Shown: positions 23,531 to 36,240, counted from the first letter of the stretch. The stretch: DNA of 64,000 nucleotides from Metridium senile (GCA_949775045.1 OX459107.1:14017179-14081178), one strand, 5' to 3'. Notes: generated by a model not told the origin, from the letters alone. Numbers and translations are program-made.

Positions 23531-26250
23531 GCCAAAGTGAAGCTGGCCTGAGATTGGTAGCCTGAGATTCACATTGCCTCAGATTCACATTCATTTCCGG
23601 GGGGAGGTCAACAAGGTCAGTTTGTAAAAGCTTTATTACAACAACACAACTGATAAATGTAAAGTAATTGCAAATCAGATATGTAGTTATTACTTGGATT
23701 CAATTTATTAAATCAATTTAGAGACGATATATAAAACTTATTATACACAAAGTTATGTTTTACGCTCCAGCCTGAGATTCAAAGCTACAGCCTTAGATTC
23801 AAATCTCTAGCCTGACATTCGAAACTCCAGCCTTAGATTCAAAAATTACAGCCTTAGATTCAAATCTCTAGCCTGACATTCGAAACTCAAGCCTTAGATT
23901 CAATAATAACAACAGCCTTAGATTCAAATATCTACGGCCTTAGATTCAAATATCTACGGCCTTAGATTCAAATATCTACGGCCTTAGATTCAAAACTCTA
24001 CGGCCTTAGATTCAAAACTCCAGCCTTAGATTCAAAACTCTACGGCCTTAGATTCAAATATCTACTGCCTTAGATTCAAAACTCTACGTACGGCCTTAGA
24101 TTCAAAACTCCAGCCTTAGATTCAAAACTCCAGCCTTAGATTCAAATATCTACGGCCTTAGATTCAAATATCTACGGCCTTAGATTCAAATATCTACGGC
24201 CTTAGATTCAAAACTCCAGCCTTAGATTCAAATATCTACAGCCTTAGATTCAAAACTCTACCGGCCTTAGATTCAAAACTCCAGCCTTAGATTCAAATAT
24301 CTACGGCCGGCCTTTAAGATTCACAACTGATCAAGAAATTGCAAATAAGATATGTAGTTATTACTTGAGTTCAATACACAAAGTTATATTTTACGCTCCA
24401 GCCTGAGATTCAAAACTCAAGCCTTAGATTCAAAAATAACAGTCTTAATAACAGCCTGCTATGAAGACTCTTTTTTGCGCTCTCAATATTCTTAAAAAAA
24501 ACACGAATATTTTGAGCGCAAAAAAGAGTCTGCACAGCAGGCTAACCGCAACCCTGCATTTATGCGTTTCTGTATAATAAAATAACTTCGATTTAAAGAA
24601 TCTGTTAAGCTATTTTAACGGACAATATGTCAGCCTGAGATTCACGGGCTGTACTATATGTTAAACTATTATCAATTGTATTATAATAATTAATATATTA
24701 GCCTGAGATTCACGGGCCGTACTATGCTAAACTATTATACAAATACTCCTTAGCCTGAATTTTAAATCTCCTTAAACAGCCTGAGATTCAAAACTACAGC
24801 TTGAAATTCACCGGAAATTCAGCCAAGCCTTCAAATCAGTTAAATCTCTAGCCTGACATTCGAAATTCCAGCCTTAGATTCAAAACTCAGCCTTAGATTC
24901 GACCTTCAGCCTTTAGATTCGAAACAATTAACAACTTAGATTCAAAAAATTGTATGCGTTTCTTAATAAATAACTTCGATTTAGTGACGCACTAATTTCT
25001 ATCAAAATGTGTATGGACACATTAGGGTTAGGTTGAAATAGACCCTTTTGCCAGCTCCAGCACCATCATTGCTCGGAAGTAATCCATATGATTCTGCAAA
25101 GTAAGGAATCGAAAAATGTTAATTAATATCATTCAGTTTTTTATTTGTTCGCAATTGTTTAAATGAAGGAAGGAAGTGCATGAACAGAAGAAAACAATTT
25201 ACTCAGCCGAAGGGCTAAAGCTTTCGCATATCAGTGTATGACATATACAGCCGATCTTGAAAAGGTTGTCCACTTGAAAAGACTTATATACTAAAAGAAA
25301 TATCACGTGACTTATTATAAAACTGGTCTTTTTTGCCGAATCTAGAACTCAGACTTCTAGCGAGGGAAGATACTGCTTGTTTGAATTCACTGCCATATTA
25401 CTTTCAAACGCACATGACTTTCTACACGCGACTGTTATTTTTGAATCTAAGGCCGTAGATATTTGAATCTAAGGCTGGAGTTTTGAATCTTAAAGGCCGT
25501 AGAGTTTTGAATCTAAGGCCGTAGATATTTGAATCTAAGGCTGGAGTTTTGAATCTAAGGCCGTAGATATTTGAATCTAAGGCTGGAGTTTTGAATCTAA
25601 GGCCGTAGATATTTGAATCTAAGGCCGTAGATATTTGAATCTAAGGCTGGAGTTTTGAATCTAAGGCTGGAGTTTTGAATCTAAGGCCGTACGTAGAGTT
25701 TTGAATCTAAGGCAGTAGATATTTGAATCTAAGGCCGTAGAGTTTTGAATCTAAGGCTGGAGTTTTGAATCTAAGGCCGTAGAGTTTTGAATCTAAGGCC
25801 GTAGATATTTGAATCTAAGGCCGTAGATATTTGAATCTAAGGCCGTAGATATTTGAATCTAAGGCTGTTGTTATTATTGAATCTAAGGCTTGAGTTTCGA
25901 ATGTCAGGCTAGAGATTTGAATCTAAGGCTGTAATTTTTGAATCTAAGGCTGGAGTTTCGAATGTCAGGCTAGAGATTTGAATCTAAGGCTGTAGCTTTG
26001 AATCTCAGGCTGGAGCGTAAAACATAACTTTGTGTATAATAAGTTTTATATATCGTCTCTAAATTGATTTAATAAATTGAATCCAAGTTATAACTACATA
26101 TCTGATTTGCAATTACTTTACATTTATCAGTTGTGTTGTTGTAATAAAGCTTTTACAAACTGACCTTGTTGACCTCCCCCCGGAAATGAATGTGAATCTG
26201 AGGCAATGTGAATCTCAGGCTCCGAATCTCAGTCCAGCTTCACTTTGGGC
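23531..26250. mobile_element. 2.7-kb fold-back element with subrepeat arms
   Basis: Two arms of about 0.8 kb (23531-24310 and 25441-26250) are reverse complements. Outermost is GCCAAAGTGAAGCTGG opposite GCCCAAAGTGAAGCTGG. Inside, about 250 bases of unique arm sequence are followed by many 20-22-bp subrepeats of the form GCCTTAGATTCAAATATCTACG and GCCTTAGATTCAAAACTCCA. The element is bordered by TTTTATA on each side (23524-23530 and 26251-26257; 8 bp if the shared C is counted). Joining the flanks restores the CTCTTTTATACGGTGTATAA of a 76-bp satellite unit. The spacer (24311-25440) has no recognised gene, so a transposase must come from elsewhere. Length of duplication and arm structure recall Foldback/Galileo (P superfamily) or hAT; this is inference. 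Confidence 0.85.
24452..24542. repeat. Palindrome inside the fold-back spacer
   Basis: AGCCTGCT…AGACTCTTTTTTGCGCTC pairs with GAGCGCAAAAAAGAGTCT…AGCAGGCT around an AT-rich centre. The AGCCTG ends match the palindromic MITEs at 8140, 14850 and 39973, but no 9-bp duplication is evident. Confidence 0.7.
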
Positions 26251-26420
26251 TTTTATACGGTGTATAAGTTACCATTTTTACTCCGACAAAAGATTAACGT
26301 CCTAAACCGGTCAGCAAGTAACACTCTCTTTTATACGGTGTATAAGTTACCATTTTAACTCCAGCGAAGGATTGACGTCCAAAACATCAGTAAGTAACAT
26401 TCTCTTTTATATACGGTGTA
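26251..26420. repeat. 76-bp satellite units, reverse orientation
   Basis: Two units with ACGGTGTATAAGTTACCATT, ACTCC(A/G)GCGAAGGATTGACGTC and AGTAAGTAACA. They are the reverse complement of the unit of the large array at 50616-51710. A further copy lies at about 26735-26850. Confidence 0.8.
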
Positions 26421-26581
26421 TAAGTTGCCTTATTACTGCCAACTAGTCATAGACGAGTAAAAATAGTAGGACTGGATCGAGTAAAAATATCCAGCGATAT
26501 TTTTACTTGTCGATCTAGCCCTCAAGTAAAACAATATTTTGCATTATAAAAGAATAGAAACCTTTTGATTGGATAATAAAT

Positions 26582-26723
26582 AACTTATTAAACAGTTTGA
26601 TGTGTAATATGGCTGGATATTTTACGCGTTAACTTGCATTTTGACTCGCCCGGAGGCTCGTCAAAATACAGCGTTTCACTCGTAAAATACCCAGCCATAT
26701 TACACATCAAACTGTCTAATAAG
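26582..26723. mobile_element. 142-bp fold-back
   Basis: CAGTTTGATGTGTAATATGG plus CTGGATATTTTACG pairs with CGTAAAATACCCAGCCATAT plus TACACATCAAACTG. The inner part GACTCGCCCGGAGGCTCGTC is also partly self-complementary. Just upstream, GATCGAGTAAAAATATCCAG and its inverse form a second small hairpin (26470-26515). Confidence 0.75.
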
Positions 26724-26850
26724 ATATATTTATATACTCCAACGAAGGATTAACCTCCAAAAACATCAGTAAATAACACTTTATTTTATCATAGTTAATA
26801 GAGGGATTAACGTCCAAAACGTCAGTAAGTAACACTCTCTTTTATATGGT

Positions 26851-27560
26851 TTTTAAGTTACCAGTTATTGGGTACCGACTGTTTTGTTGTTAACCCGTTC
26901 AGTATATCGTAAACATGCATGTATTCTAATGGTTAATGGGAACACTTTAGGATTTTTTTTGCTCTTGATATCTCAAACGGCGCGCCAATACTCGAACCAA
27001 AAAACGTTTGATTTATATCCTTCATTTCCTGTAGTTTTACGTTTGATAACTCGCTCGAACTCTTAGTAAATGAAACCATTTACAGCGGTAGCTCTATTTT
27101 AAAAAGGGCCAGTATATGATTGTGACTAAAATTGGGCCAATTTTATGCGAACAGCCTATCTCTGAAATAATAATAAACAACTGAATAACTACAAACTATT
27201 ACATGGTTCAAATTTGTACCATTTTCACTCTAATGAATAGTCTGAATAGCTTATATTTATAAAGAACAAAGAAAATCAGGGAGGAGGAGGGAGAAATGTT
27301 CGAAAAAATTAGGGAGGAGGGAGAAAAATGGTATAAAATTTGTGAGGAAGGATATTTTAATCCCTGTTCCTCTCCCCTCTATACACATGCATATCTCTGC
27401 TCACAAAACCGTCAATTGATTTTGCTTGGTTCGACAAAATTCGGGATATTAAGGGCTTCAAAATAGCACCTATATATATACATTTATGAGTGGAAAGAGA
27501 TGAGTTGAAGCATATGTTTGATACATATATAATAATATACAGCTGTATATTATATAATAT
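26851..27560. other. Gene-free stretch
   Basis: No recognisable gene. A purine-rich GGGAGGAGG segment lies at 27280-27320. Confidence 0.3.
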
Positions 27561-27561
27561 A

Positions 27562-27690
27562 TAAAGCTCGAAACGTCAATAAAGTTAAGTAAACATTTTT
27601 TACGGTGTTACAAATTTCATTCTATTACCTATCGTTATATCAAACACCAACGCAGTCTATACTAGTTTACTCGCTAGTTTCCATTTATAT
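27562..27690. repeat. ACTAG element copy, reverse orientation
   Basis: AAAGCTCGAAACGTCAATAA, then TTTTTTACGGTGTTACAAAT, ATTACCTATCG and ACTAGTTTACTCGCTAGTTT follow the reverse order of the unit at 10185. Confidence 0.75.
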
Positions 27691-27919
27691 ATATTAACTA
27701 TGGTTGAATACAGGGAAAAGGCGGCGCTCTGGAGTGACGTACTGTCCCTCTCGACCCACTCAACGCTCCTCCCGTCTCGACCGCTCTCTCGATCCTTATT
27801 TAAATATTCTCGAGGTAAAATTACTCCATCGAACTTCAACGTACCTCGGTGTTCTGGTGTTTTTATTTTATTTAGAGGATTTCACCTAGAACAATGTACA
27901 AACAATGAATACAAAATAA

Positions 27920-28225
27920 GAAAAAAACTACAATTTTAAACGGTGTAAAAGAAGCCACTGTTCTGCAGTGTAGAGGTAGTTCTATAGCCTGGGAAAACAG
28001 ACGTTCTTTCGCTCCTCTTCTGCATATACCAAACTTGTTCCCCAAAAAACTACAACTGTAAACGGTGTAAAAGATGCCACTGTTCTGCAGTGTAGAGGTA
28101 GGCTACTGCAGCATATACCAAACTTGTTCCCAAAAAACTACAATTGTAAACGGTGTAAAATTAAGAAGCCACTGTTCTGCAGCCGTAGAGGTAGTTCTAC
28201 TGCATATACCAAAAGTGTTCCCAGG
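27920..28225. repeat. Three to four irregular copies of a CTACAA…CTGTTCTGCAG repeat
   Basis: AAAAACTACAATTTTAAACG-type text, GTGTAAAAGAAGCCACTG and TTCTGCAGTGTAGAGGTAG recur at about 27925, 28045 and 28130. A half-site TAGCCTGGGAAAACAGACG at 27986 resembles the TAGCCTG MITE end. Confidence 0.7.
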
Positions 28226-28648
28226 GATTTCCCGTTTCTTGTAGGTTGGTTCTGACAAGCTCACAAGCGCGCGAAGGGAAAAGGGTCTAGGAACAAGCTT
28301 GCCGCATCATTAACCACAGCAACCACAGGAATCCCACACGCTCAATATAGGATTACAATGTTATCCAAGCAAGACAATCAATTTTGACACCTCAGACAAT
28401 AATTATTTGAGTAGCATTGTAAACTGTAGAAAGATAAGAGATTTGTGAATTATAAAGCCGGTAAATAGCTAGACTAAACTGTTTTAGTATAAATGCACCA
28501 GACTTGTGCTTTGATTTGAGGCTATAAATACAGCCATGGGCTCCCTGTCGCGAGCGGTGTGTGATTTGCCCTTGGCTATTTATTCATTTCTTGTAATGCG
28601 TGCTCTCTACTCAAGGGTCTGATACTCACGTAACACTTGTATTTCAGC

Positions 28649-28744
28649 GAATCGTACAACTGGTACTTTAAAAACAAGGATTGTTACAAACTGTTGAAGA
28701 TGTGCAGCAAGGGAAAGAGGAATGGGATTGATTTTGGATATTGA
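28649..28744 (+). CDS. Possible short terminal exon, unassigned
   Basis: After a good acceptor (CACTTGTATTTCAG ending at 28647) one frame encodes 31 residues with a coding-like mix, including NWYFKNKDCYKLLKMCSKGK, before a TGA at 28742. It has two cysteines and many lysines. No family is recognised. A short upstream frame opens with ATG at about 28534, next to a TATAAATA text, but its likely donor does not match the phase. This may be a chance frame. Confidence 0.2.
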   Translation, partial: ESYNWYFKNKDCYKLLKMCSKGKRNGIDFGY

Positions 28745-30116
28745 TGATTCAGCTTGGATCATTCAAAACAAGGTCAGTAGAACTACTGATTTTAATACTC
28801 ACTATCTTTTTTAACAGACTCGAATAACTTTGTGAAAGTTACACGTTGGAAAACCATTTAAGTGCTGCTAAATAGAAGCATTGATCGTTCGTGACATTCC
28901 TTTTTAGTTACGAGTTGAATAGCGCGAGATAGAGAGATGTGTTTACAATATATCTCATGAATTATTTCTACATTCTCCGCGAAGACTTACATCAATTCAA
29001 CTCAAGCTTACGCAACGGTGCCAAACGATTTGTTCTGGATTTGTTTGGTACAGTTAAAGTATTGTATGTAGTTGAAATTGAGAATCGAACACTTGATCAA
29101 ACGTTCTAGAATTAGTGATACCATAGGTTGCTAGAGACATAGTATTTGGGGGTTTATAAAGAGAGGACAGGTGCCTAACATCTCTAGATAAATAGAATTA
29201 CGATACAGCCTGCACGAACATCAATAGATCCTTACAATAAAACTGGTAGCATTATTGTTCAATTTTGATTAAATTTTCACTGTTAAAACAACATCGTTTT
29301 GATCGCATTTTTTTTGACAGGTGATAAAAATCAACATCGACCAACTTTTTGTAACGGCTTTAAGTAAATATTAGACTAGTATCATCGTATAGAGAAGATT
29401 CTTGTAAACAAGACTGAAAACCTACATCGTCTCCCCTGGAGCTTATATTCTGTTTACATTGACGTCAAGTGTAAGGGTTTCATTGTGTTTGTGCATGTGC
29501 ATCGGTGAAGCTAAATTGATAGTTTAGTAAGGTATTGACTGTGTGTCTGCATGTGGAAAACTAAAAACGTCTCATTCCACACAAATCTTAAATAGTTACG
29601 CAACTGGGTCATATATGTGCTTTGGCACATCATTTCTACACAGCTGAGTCACACATGATTGGTGCTCTATATTGTACAGTTATAATTTAATTGCAAAGAA
29701 CTGTAAACTGGTCACGTTTAAAGCGAATGTTCTTCATGTTCTATATCTAGCTAACCTAACGTTAAAATCCTACTTCCGATAGTTTCAAACAAAACGCAAA
29801 ACATTAAATCGGTAAACAAATTAATTAGTAGTAGTAGTAGTGTTGATGTTAATTCCACTAACAGACGTCGTTAGGTGACGTATAAAGCTTAGGTGCGCGC
29901 ACTAATCCGTCCCTTCCATCCCCTCCCTAATCGTTTAGTTTTATACGATATTGTGTTCGACGTGTGAGCTAGACAGGAAATAACATATCTACTGGATCAC
30001 AACATTTGTTGAATTGGACAACGCTTGGAGGAAATTGAGAAAAATTGTTATATGACTTGAATTGTGTAGGATAGAATGAATTGCAATGCGTTCGGTGTAT
30101 ATAAGTGAAAAACATT
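28745..30116. other. Gene-free stretch
   Basis: No homology, open frame of note or organised repeat is recognised, apart from a short (TAG)n run near 29826. Confidence 0.35.
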
Positions 30117-30118
30117 TA

Positions 30119-30304
30119 CAGTGGAACCCCGCCTTACGGCCACCCGCTTAATACGGCCACCCCGTTATTGCGGCCAGTTTTTTAGGTCCCGATGAAATGC
30201 ATGCCATATATTTTCTATAAAATTTACCCGCTTAATACGGCCACCCCGTTAATACGGCCACTTTAGGCTGTCCCTTCGGTGGCCGGATTAACGGGGTTTC
30301 ACTC
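30119..30304. mobile_element. Pogo/Tigger-like MITE (186 bp)
   Basis: The ends CAGTGGAACCCCG and CGGGGTTTCACTC are inverted and bordered by TA on each side (30117-30118, 30305-30306). The interior repeats CCGCTTAATACGGCCACC and GGTGGCCGGATTAAC. This terminal sequence is characteristic of non-autonomous pogo-group elements across animals. It has no coding capacity. Confidence 0.85.
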
Positions 30305-30730
30305 TACTAGTACTAGTGTTGTTGTCTATAGTGTTTTTAATATTTGGTTCAATCCGCGGCTACATAATCTCAGCGTAATTGAGAAAAAATGTTATATGAC
30401 TTGAATTATGATGTAGGATATAATGACATGAAATGTGTCTGTCGGTATATAAGTGAAAAACATGCAGTGTTATTGTTTATATTATAGTGTTTTTAATCAT
30501 TGGCTCAACCCGGCTACATAACCCCAAGCGTAATTGAGAAAAAATGTTATATGACTTGAAATGATTAGATTATGAATTCTGTTGTTATTGTTAAGAATGC
30601 TTTTAATCATTGATTCAATATAGTTGACCGATTTCCTTGTAATTGTTCTCGTTATTGCCATTTTAAGCATTAGTTGCTGTATCGTCATCAGCAGTAAGAT
30701 TCTTGATATTATCGTTATCATCATTAATTA
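30305..30730. repeat. Three diverged direct copies of an AATTGAGAAAAA unit
   Basis: AATTGAGAAAAAATGTTATA followed by TGACTTGAA recurs at about 30035, 30377 and 30533, with ATATAAGTGAAAAACAT nearby. The first copy sits before the pogo-like MITE, which therefore inserted into this tandem region. Confidence 0.6.
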
Positions 30731-30736
30731 TTACTA

Positions 30737-32085
30737 CCATCACACCATCACACCATCATCATCATCATCATCGGCATCATCACCAACACAATCTTCATTA
30801 ACTCGTCAGCATTCATTACCATCATCATCAGCATCATCATTATCACCACCACCATTATCATCATCATCATCATCAACAGCAACATCATCACCATCATTAC
30901 CATCATCAGCATCATTATTATCATTATCATCATCATCATCATAATTACCACCATAATCACCATCATTACCATCATCTTTACCATCATCACCACCATCATT
31001 ATCACCATCCCCATTATTACCACCACCATCATCACCATCACCACCAACATCATCATTACCATCATCATTATCACCATCACCATTACCACCACCATCATCA
31101 CCATCACCATTACCACCACCATCATTACCATCATCATTATCACCATCACCATTACCACCACCATTACCATCATCATTATCACCATCACCATTACCATCAT
31201 CATTATCACCATCATCATCATTATCACCATCATTATCACCATCATCATTATCACCATCATCATCATTATCACCATCATCATTATCACCATCATCATCATT
31301 ATCACCATCATCATCATTATCACCATCATCATCATTATCACTATCATCATCATCACCATCATTATCACCATCATCATAATCACCATCATCATTATCACCA
31401 TAATCATTATCATCATCATTACCATCATCATAATCATCATCATTACCACCACCATCATTATCACCATCATCATCATTATCACCACCATCATCATTATCAC
31501 CATCATCATAATCACCATTATCATCATTATCACCATCATCATCATTATCACCATCATCATCATCATCACCATCATCATAATCACCATTATCACCATCATC
31601 ATCATTATCACCATCATCATCATCATCACCATCATTATCACCATCATCATAATCACCATCATCATTATCACCATCATCATCATCACCATCATTATCACCA
31701 TCATCATAATCACCATCATCATAATCACCATCATTATCATCACCATCATTATCACCATCATCATCATAATCATCATCATAATCACCATCATAATCATCAT
31801 CATCATAATCACCATCATAATCATCATCATTATCACCATCATCATCATCACCATCATAATCATCATCATTATCACCATCATCATAATCACCATCATAATC
31901 ACCATCATAATCACCATCATCATCATCATCACCATCATAATCACCATCATAATCACCATCATCATCATCACCATCATAATCACCATCATTATCACCATCA
32001 TCATTATCACCATCATCATCATTATCACCATCATCATCATCATAATCATCATCATTATCACCATCATCATAATCATCATCATCAA
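30737..32085. repeat. 1.35-kb (ATC)n-type imperfect microsatellite
   Basis: Almost pure CAT/CAC/TAT/AAT triplets all in one phase, so the minus strand stays open for 445 codons of Met, Val and Ile only. This is not a plausible protein. Higher-order blocks such as CACCATCATCATCATTATCA recur. Confidence 0.95.
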
Positions 32086-32089
32086 TTAA

Positions 32090-33625
32090 GTGTATGATTT
32101 AAATCGTGTTGATTTCAGTTCCGTTCTATTCTTTACCCATGTTATTCTAGTTTTGTTATTGTCTCTATCGGTAATTAAAGTGCACCATACCGACCCGCGC
32201 AGGGGTCGAAACCCTCTAGCTTGAAAATAATAACAATTTGCTTGTATATTGATGGTTGATCAAAGATGGGAAGTTGCTGCTGAATAAGGTCCTCTGTAAA
32301 TCGTTTCTCAATTCGTTCATGACTTTAAAACATTGCCAATGACGAGTGCTATCGTCCTTGCGTCAACCGAGCCAGGATACTCGCTATATCACAGATATAT
32401 TGACGACAAAATTTGAGGAGAATGACAGCATAAAAATGTAAGTTTAATAGTGAATTCGTTCGCTTTCACGTACATCTATATATTGCTTCTTGCCATCATT
32501 TTCAAATTTGTTCAAAATAAGTGGTTTTATGTTTACAATGTTCAGTCTTCCGTATACACCTCGCTGTTAAACCTTTCACAAGGTTATAGTTGCTATACTG
32601 ATATAACCAATCTTTCGCTTGCGTCAGTGTTATGAAAAATATCTATTTTGCTAGTTGTAGAAATACCTATAAGAGAATTTGTTTTAAAATATATTTTCCT
32701 TTATTCTTCAGAAAGAAAAATATATTTTTTTCTTTTGTATTGTGTATTTTTTTACAATGATTCCCTTCAGTATACCCCCCACTATGTCTAGCCCATCGCC
32801 GTAATACAGCAAAAACCTCAACTGCTTAGCCACAAACAAGCAAATATTTTCATCTTAGTACGGTATTTCCTCAAATTTCAAGCAAATCGTCTACATAATA
32901 TTAAAGTATTACAAAAGCTCATTTAAATAAACAATTTGAATTAGCTTAGTCATAACGCGTTGGCAAATCACGCCACATTTCAAAATGAATAATGATTCCT
33001 TGTTTATGAGCGGAATTCGCTAAGAACAATGCCCCAATTTCAAGGATTTAAGAGACGGAGATATGGTTTTGACTTGTTTAGTTGTTGAGTTTCCAAAGGT
33101 ATTAGGAATGAGTTGTTTGCAATCCCATTTCGTTCGCCGATGCGGCTTTCCTCTTCGACTTCCGCCTAGTATTATTAAACGTAGCGAAAGCGAAATCTTT
33201 CATTCATTAAATTTAGTTATACACTACTCAATGTTAATCAGTTTCGCCTCGGGCTAACACCGATTTATTTTGTCGCGTACATATTACGATGTTTAGATTT
33301 GGATTCCATAAATCGTAAATTTTTGTCATTTATTTTTATGTGGTATGTTTTTTGTTTTTTTTCGTTAAGTGGTCGACGACTAAACTGGTTGAGTAATTCT
33401 GCGGAGATAATTCGAAGAAGAAATCGATGTTAGATCAAGTGTTCGATTTTGTGCCATATCGAATGTACCGGCGTTGTATCGTTTTAATAGTCGTGTTTGT
33501 TATTGTTTCAATTTAATGGAGATAATTGAGAGTTCGCGTCATAATGCGTTTTTTGTTTTTGAATTTTTGTTTTTGAATTTGTTCCCCAAATCATTATTTT
33601 ATGTTATTAGATTCGTCAGGTTTTG
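32090..33625. other. Gene-free stretch
   Basis: Several 60-65-codon frames (for example 32450-32635 and 33063-33257) have no recognised features. Nothing else is supported. Confidence 0.35.
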
Positions 33626-33630
33626 TTACT

Positions 33631-33662
<32 letters not shown>

Positions 33663-33731
33663 TATTATCATCATCATCAGCAGCAGCAGCAGCATTATCA
33701 TTATCATCATCATCATCATCATCATTATTAT

Positions 33732-33763
<32 letters not shown>

Positions 33764-33955
33764 TCATTATCAGCAGCAGCATTATCACCACTATTATAAG
33801 CATCGATCATTACTATCATGCATATCATGATCATTTATCATTATTATAATCGACATCATTATTATCATTATTTTTATCATGACTACCACCATTGCCACCA
33901 TCACCCCTATCAATATTATGATCATCATCATCATCATCTTCACAGCCACTACTAT
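33631..33955. repeat. (ATC)n/(AGC)n compound microsatellite
   Basis: ATC runs alternate with three CAG-type runs (33677-33692, 33740-33762 and 33770-33780). All overlapping frames of single-residue runs are artefacts. Confidence 0.95.
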
Positions 33956-33967
33956 AGACAAAACTAA

Positions 33968-35826
33968 ATATACCAACAATAACCTCCATGTTCTTGAAAA
34001 ACATATTGATTATAATAAGTATATTATTGATTCATGTATGCCCATAATATACCAACAATAACCTCCATGTTCTTGGAAAACATATTGATTATAATAAGTA
34101 TATTATTGATTCGTGTATGCCCATAATATACCAACAATAACCTCCATGTTCTTGAAAAACATATTGATTATAATAAGTATATTATTGATTCATGTATGCC
34201 CATAATATACCAACAATAACCTCCATGTTCTTGGAAAACATTGATTATAATAAGTATATTATTGATTCATGTATGCCCATAATATACCAACAATAACCTC
34301 CATGTTCTTGAAAAACATATTGATTATAATAAGTATATTATTGATTCATGCATGTATGCCCATAATATACCAACAATAACCTCCATGTTCTTGAAAAACA
34401 TATTGATTATAATAAGTATATTATTGATTCATGTATGCCCATAATATACCAACAATAACCTCCATGTTCTTGGAAAACATATTGATTATAATAAGTATAT
34501 TATTGATTCATGTATGCCCATAATATACCAACAATAACCTCCATGTTCTTGGAAAACATATTGATTATAATAAGTATATTATTGATTCGTGTATGCCCAT
34601 AATATACCAACAATAACCTCCATGTTCTTGGAAAACATATTGATTATAATAAGTATATTATTGATTCAATTGTATGCCCATAATATACCAACAATAACCT
34701 CCATGTTCTTGAAAAACATATTGATTATAATAAGTATATTATTGATTCATGCATGTATGCCCATAATATACCAACAATAACCTCCATGTTCTTGGAAAAC
34801 ATATTGATTATAATAAGTATATTATTGATTCATGCATGTATGCCCATAATATACCAACAATAACCTCCATGTTCTTGGAAAACATATTGATTATAATAAG
34901 TATATTATTGATTCGTGTATGCCCATAATATATCAACAATAACCTCCATGTTCTTGAAAAACATTGATTATAATAAGTATATTATTAATTAGTGTATGCC
35001 CATAATATATCAACAATAACCTCCATGTTCTTGAAAAACACTATTGATTATAATAAGTATATTATTGATTCATGTATGCCCATAATATACCAACAATAAC
35101 CTCCATGTTCTTGAAAAACATATTGATTATAATAAGTATATTATTGATTCATGTATGCCCATAATATACCAACAATAACCTCCATGTTCTTGAAAAACAT
35201 ATTGATTATAATAAGTATATTATTGATTCATGTATGCCCATAATATACCAACAATAACCTCCATGTTCTTGAAAAACACTATTGATTATAATAAGTATAT
35301 TATTGATTCATGTATGCCCATAATATACCAACAATAACCTCCATGTTCTTGAAAAACATATTGATTATAATAAGTATATTATTGATTTGTGTATGCCCAT
35401 AATATACCAACAATAACCTCCATGTTCTTGAAAAACATATTGATTATAATAAGTATATTATTGATTCGTGTATGCCCATAATATACCAACAATAACCTCC
35501 ATGTTCTTGAAAAACACTATTGATTATAATAAGTATATTATTGATTCATGCATGTATGCCCATAATATACCAACAATAACCTCCATGTTCTTGGAAAACA
35601 TATTGATTATAATAAGTATATTATTGATTTGTGTATGCCCATAATATACCAACAATAACCTCCATGTTCTTGGAAAACATATTGATTATAATAAGTATAT
35701 TATTGATTCATGTATGCCCATAATATACCAACAATAACCTCCATGTTCTTGAAAAACATATTGATTATAATAAGTATATTATTGATTCATGTATGCCCAT
35801 AATATACCAACAATAACCTCCATGTC
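33968..35826. repeat. 79-bp satellite, about 23.5 copies
   Basis: The unit contains CTCCATGTTCTTGAAAAACA, TATTGATTATAATAAGTATA, TTATTGATTCATGTATGCCC and ATAATATACCAACAATAAC. Copies are nearly identical. Variation is concentrated at TTGAAAAACA/TTGGAAAACA, in CATATTG versus CATTG or CACTATTG, and in an optional extra CATG before TATGCCC. Confidence 0.97.
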
Positions 35827-35829
35827 TTT

Positions 35830-36239
35830 AATGAGAGTAATGAAGGTACAAAGCACTTCGTTTGCTCATGTGTAAATGTATGACCATAAAACGGAAATGA
35901 TCGATACTTTTTGATTTGTTTGTCTGCATGTAATTCCGCGAGGGAAAAGGCTCCCCTTCAATTGCTTTAATTGCCAATAGATAAGGCTTATGGTTCCGAA
36001 AGGATCTTAATAACTCTAAATATAGAAAAACTTGATATAGAAAAACAGGACTGGCGGTATAGACGATACGAATTAAGACAGAGAAACAGCTTAAACTGTA
36101 TGTTTTATTAGCTCAAAGTAATCTTAATGATCTATTTAGTTATCTGATATAGGATGTAAAAATATTAGGGCTTATAGTATATTTAATGGGGTTTTATTAA
36201 CTTAGATGTGCAAATAAGGTACCTAAATTGTTAACCTGA
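35830..36239. other. Unique gene-free stretch
   Basis: No gene or repeat recognised. Confidence 0.3.
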
Positions 36240-36240
36240 A

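Noticed and set aside
30748..32085. 445-codon minus-strand frame
   Set aside because: It consists only of Met, Val, Ile and similar residues read from ATC triplets; it is a microsatellite translation.
32185..32225. GGGGTCGAAACCCT text resembling a tRNA B box
   Set aside because: No A box or cloverleaf can be formed around it.
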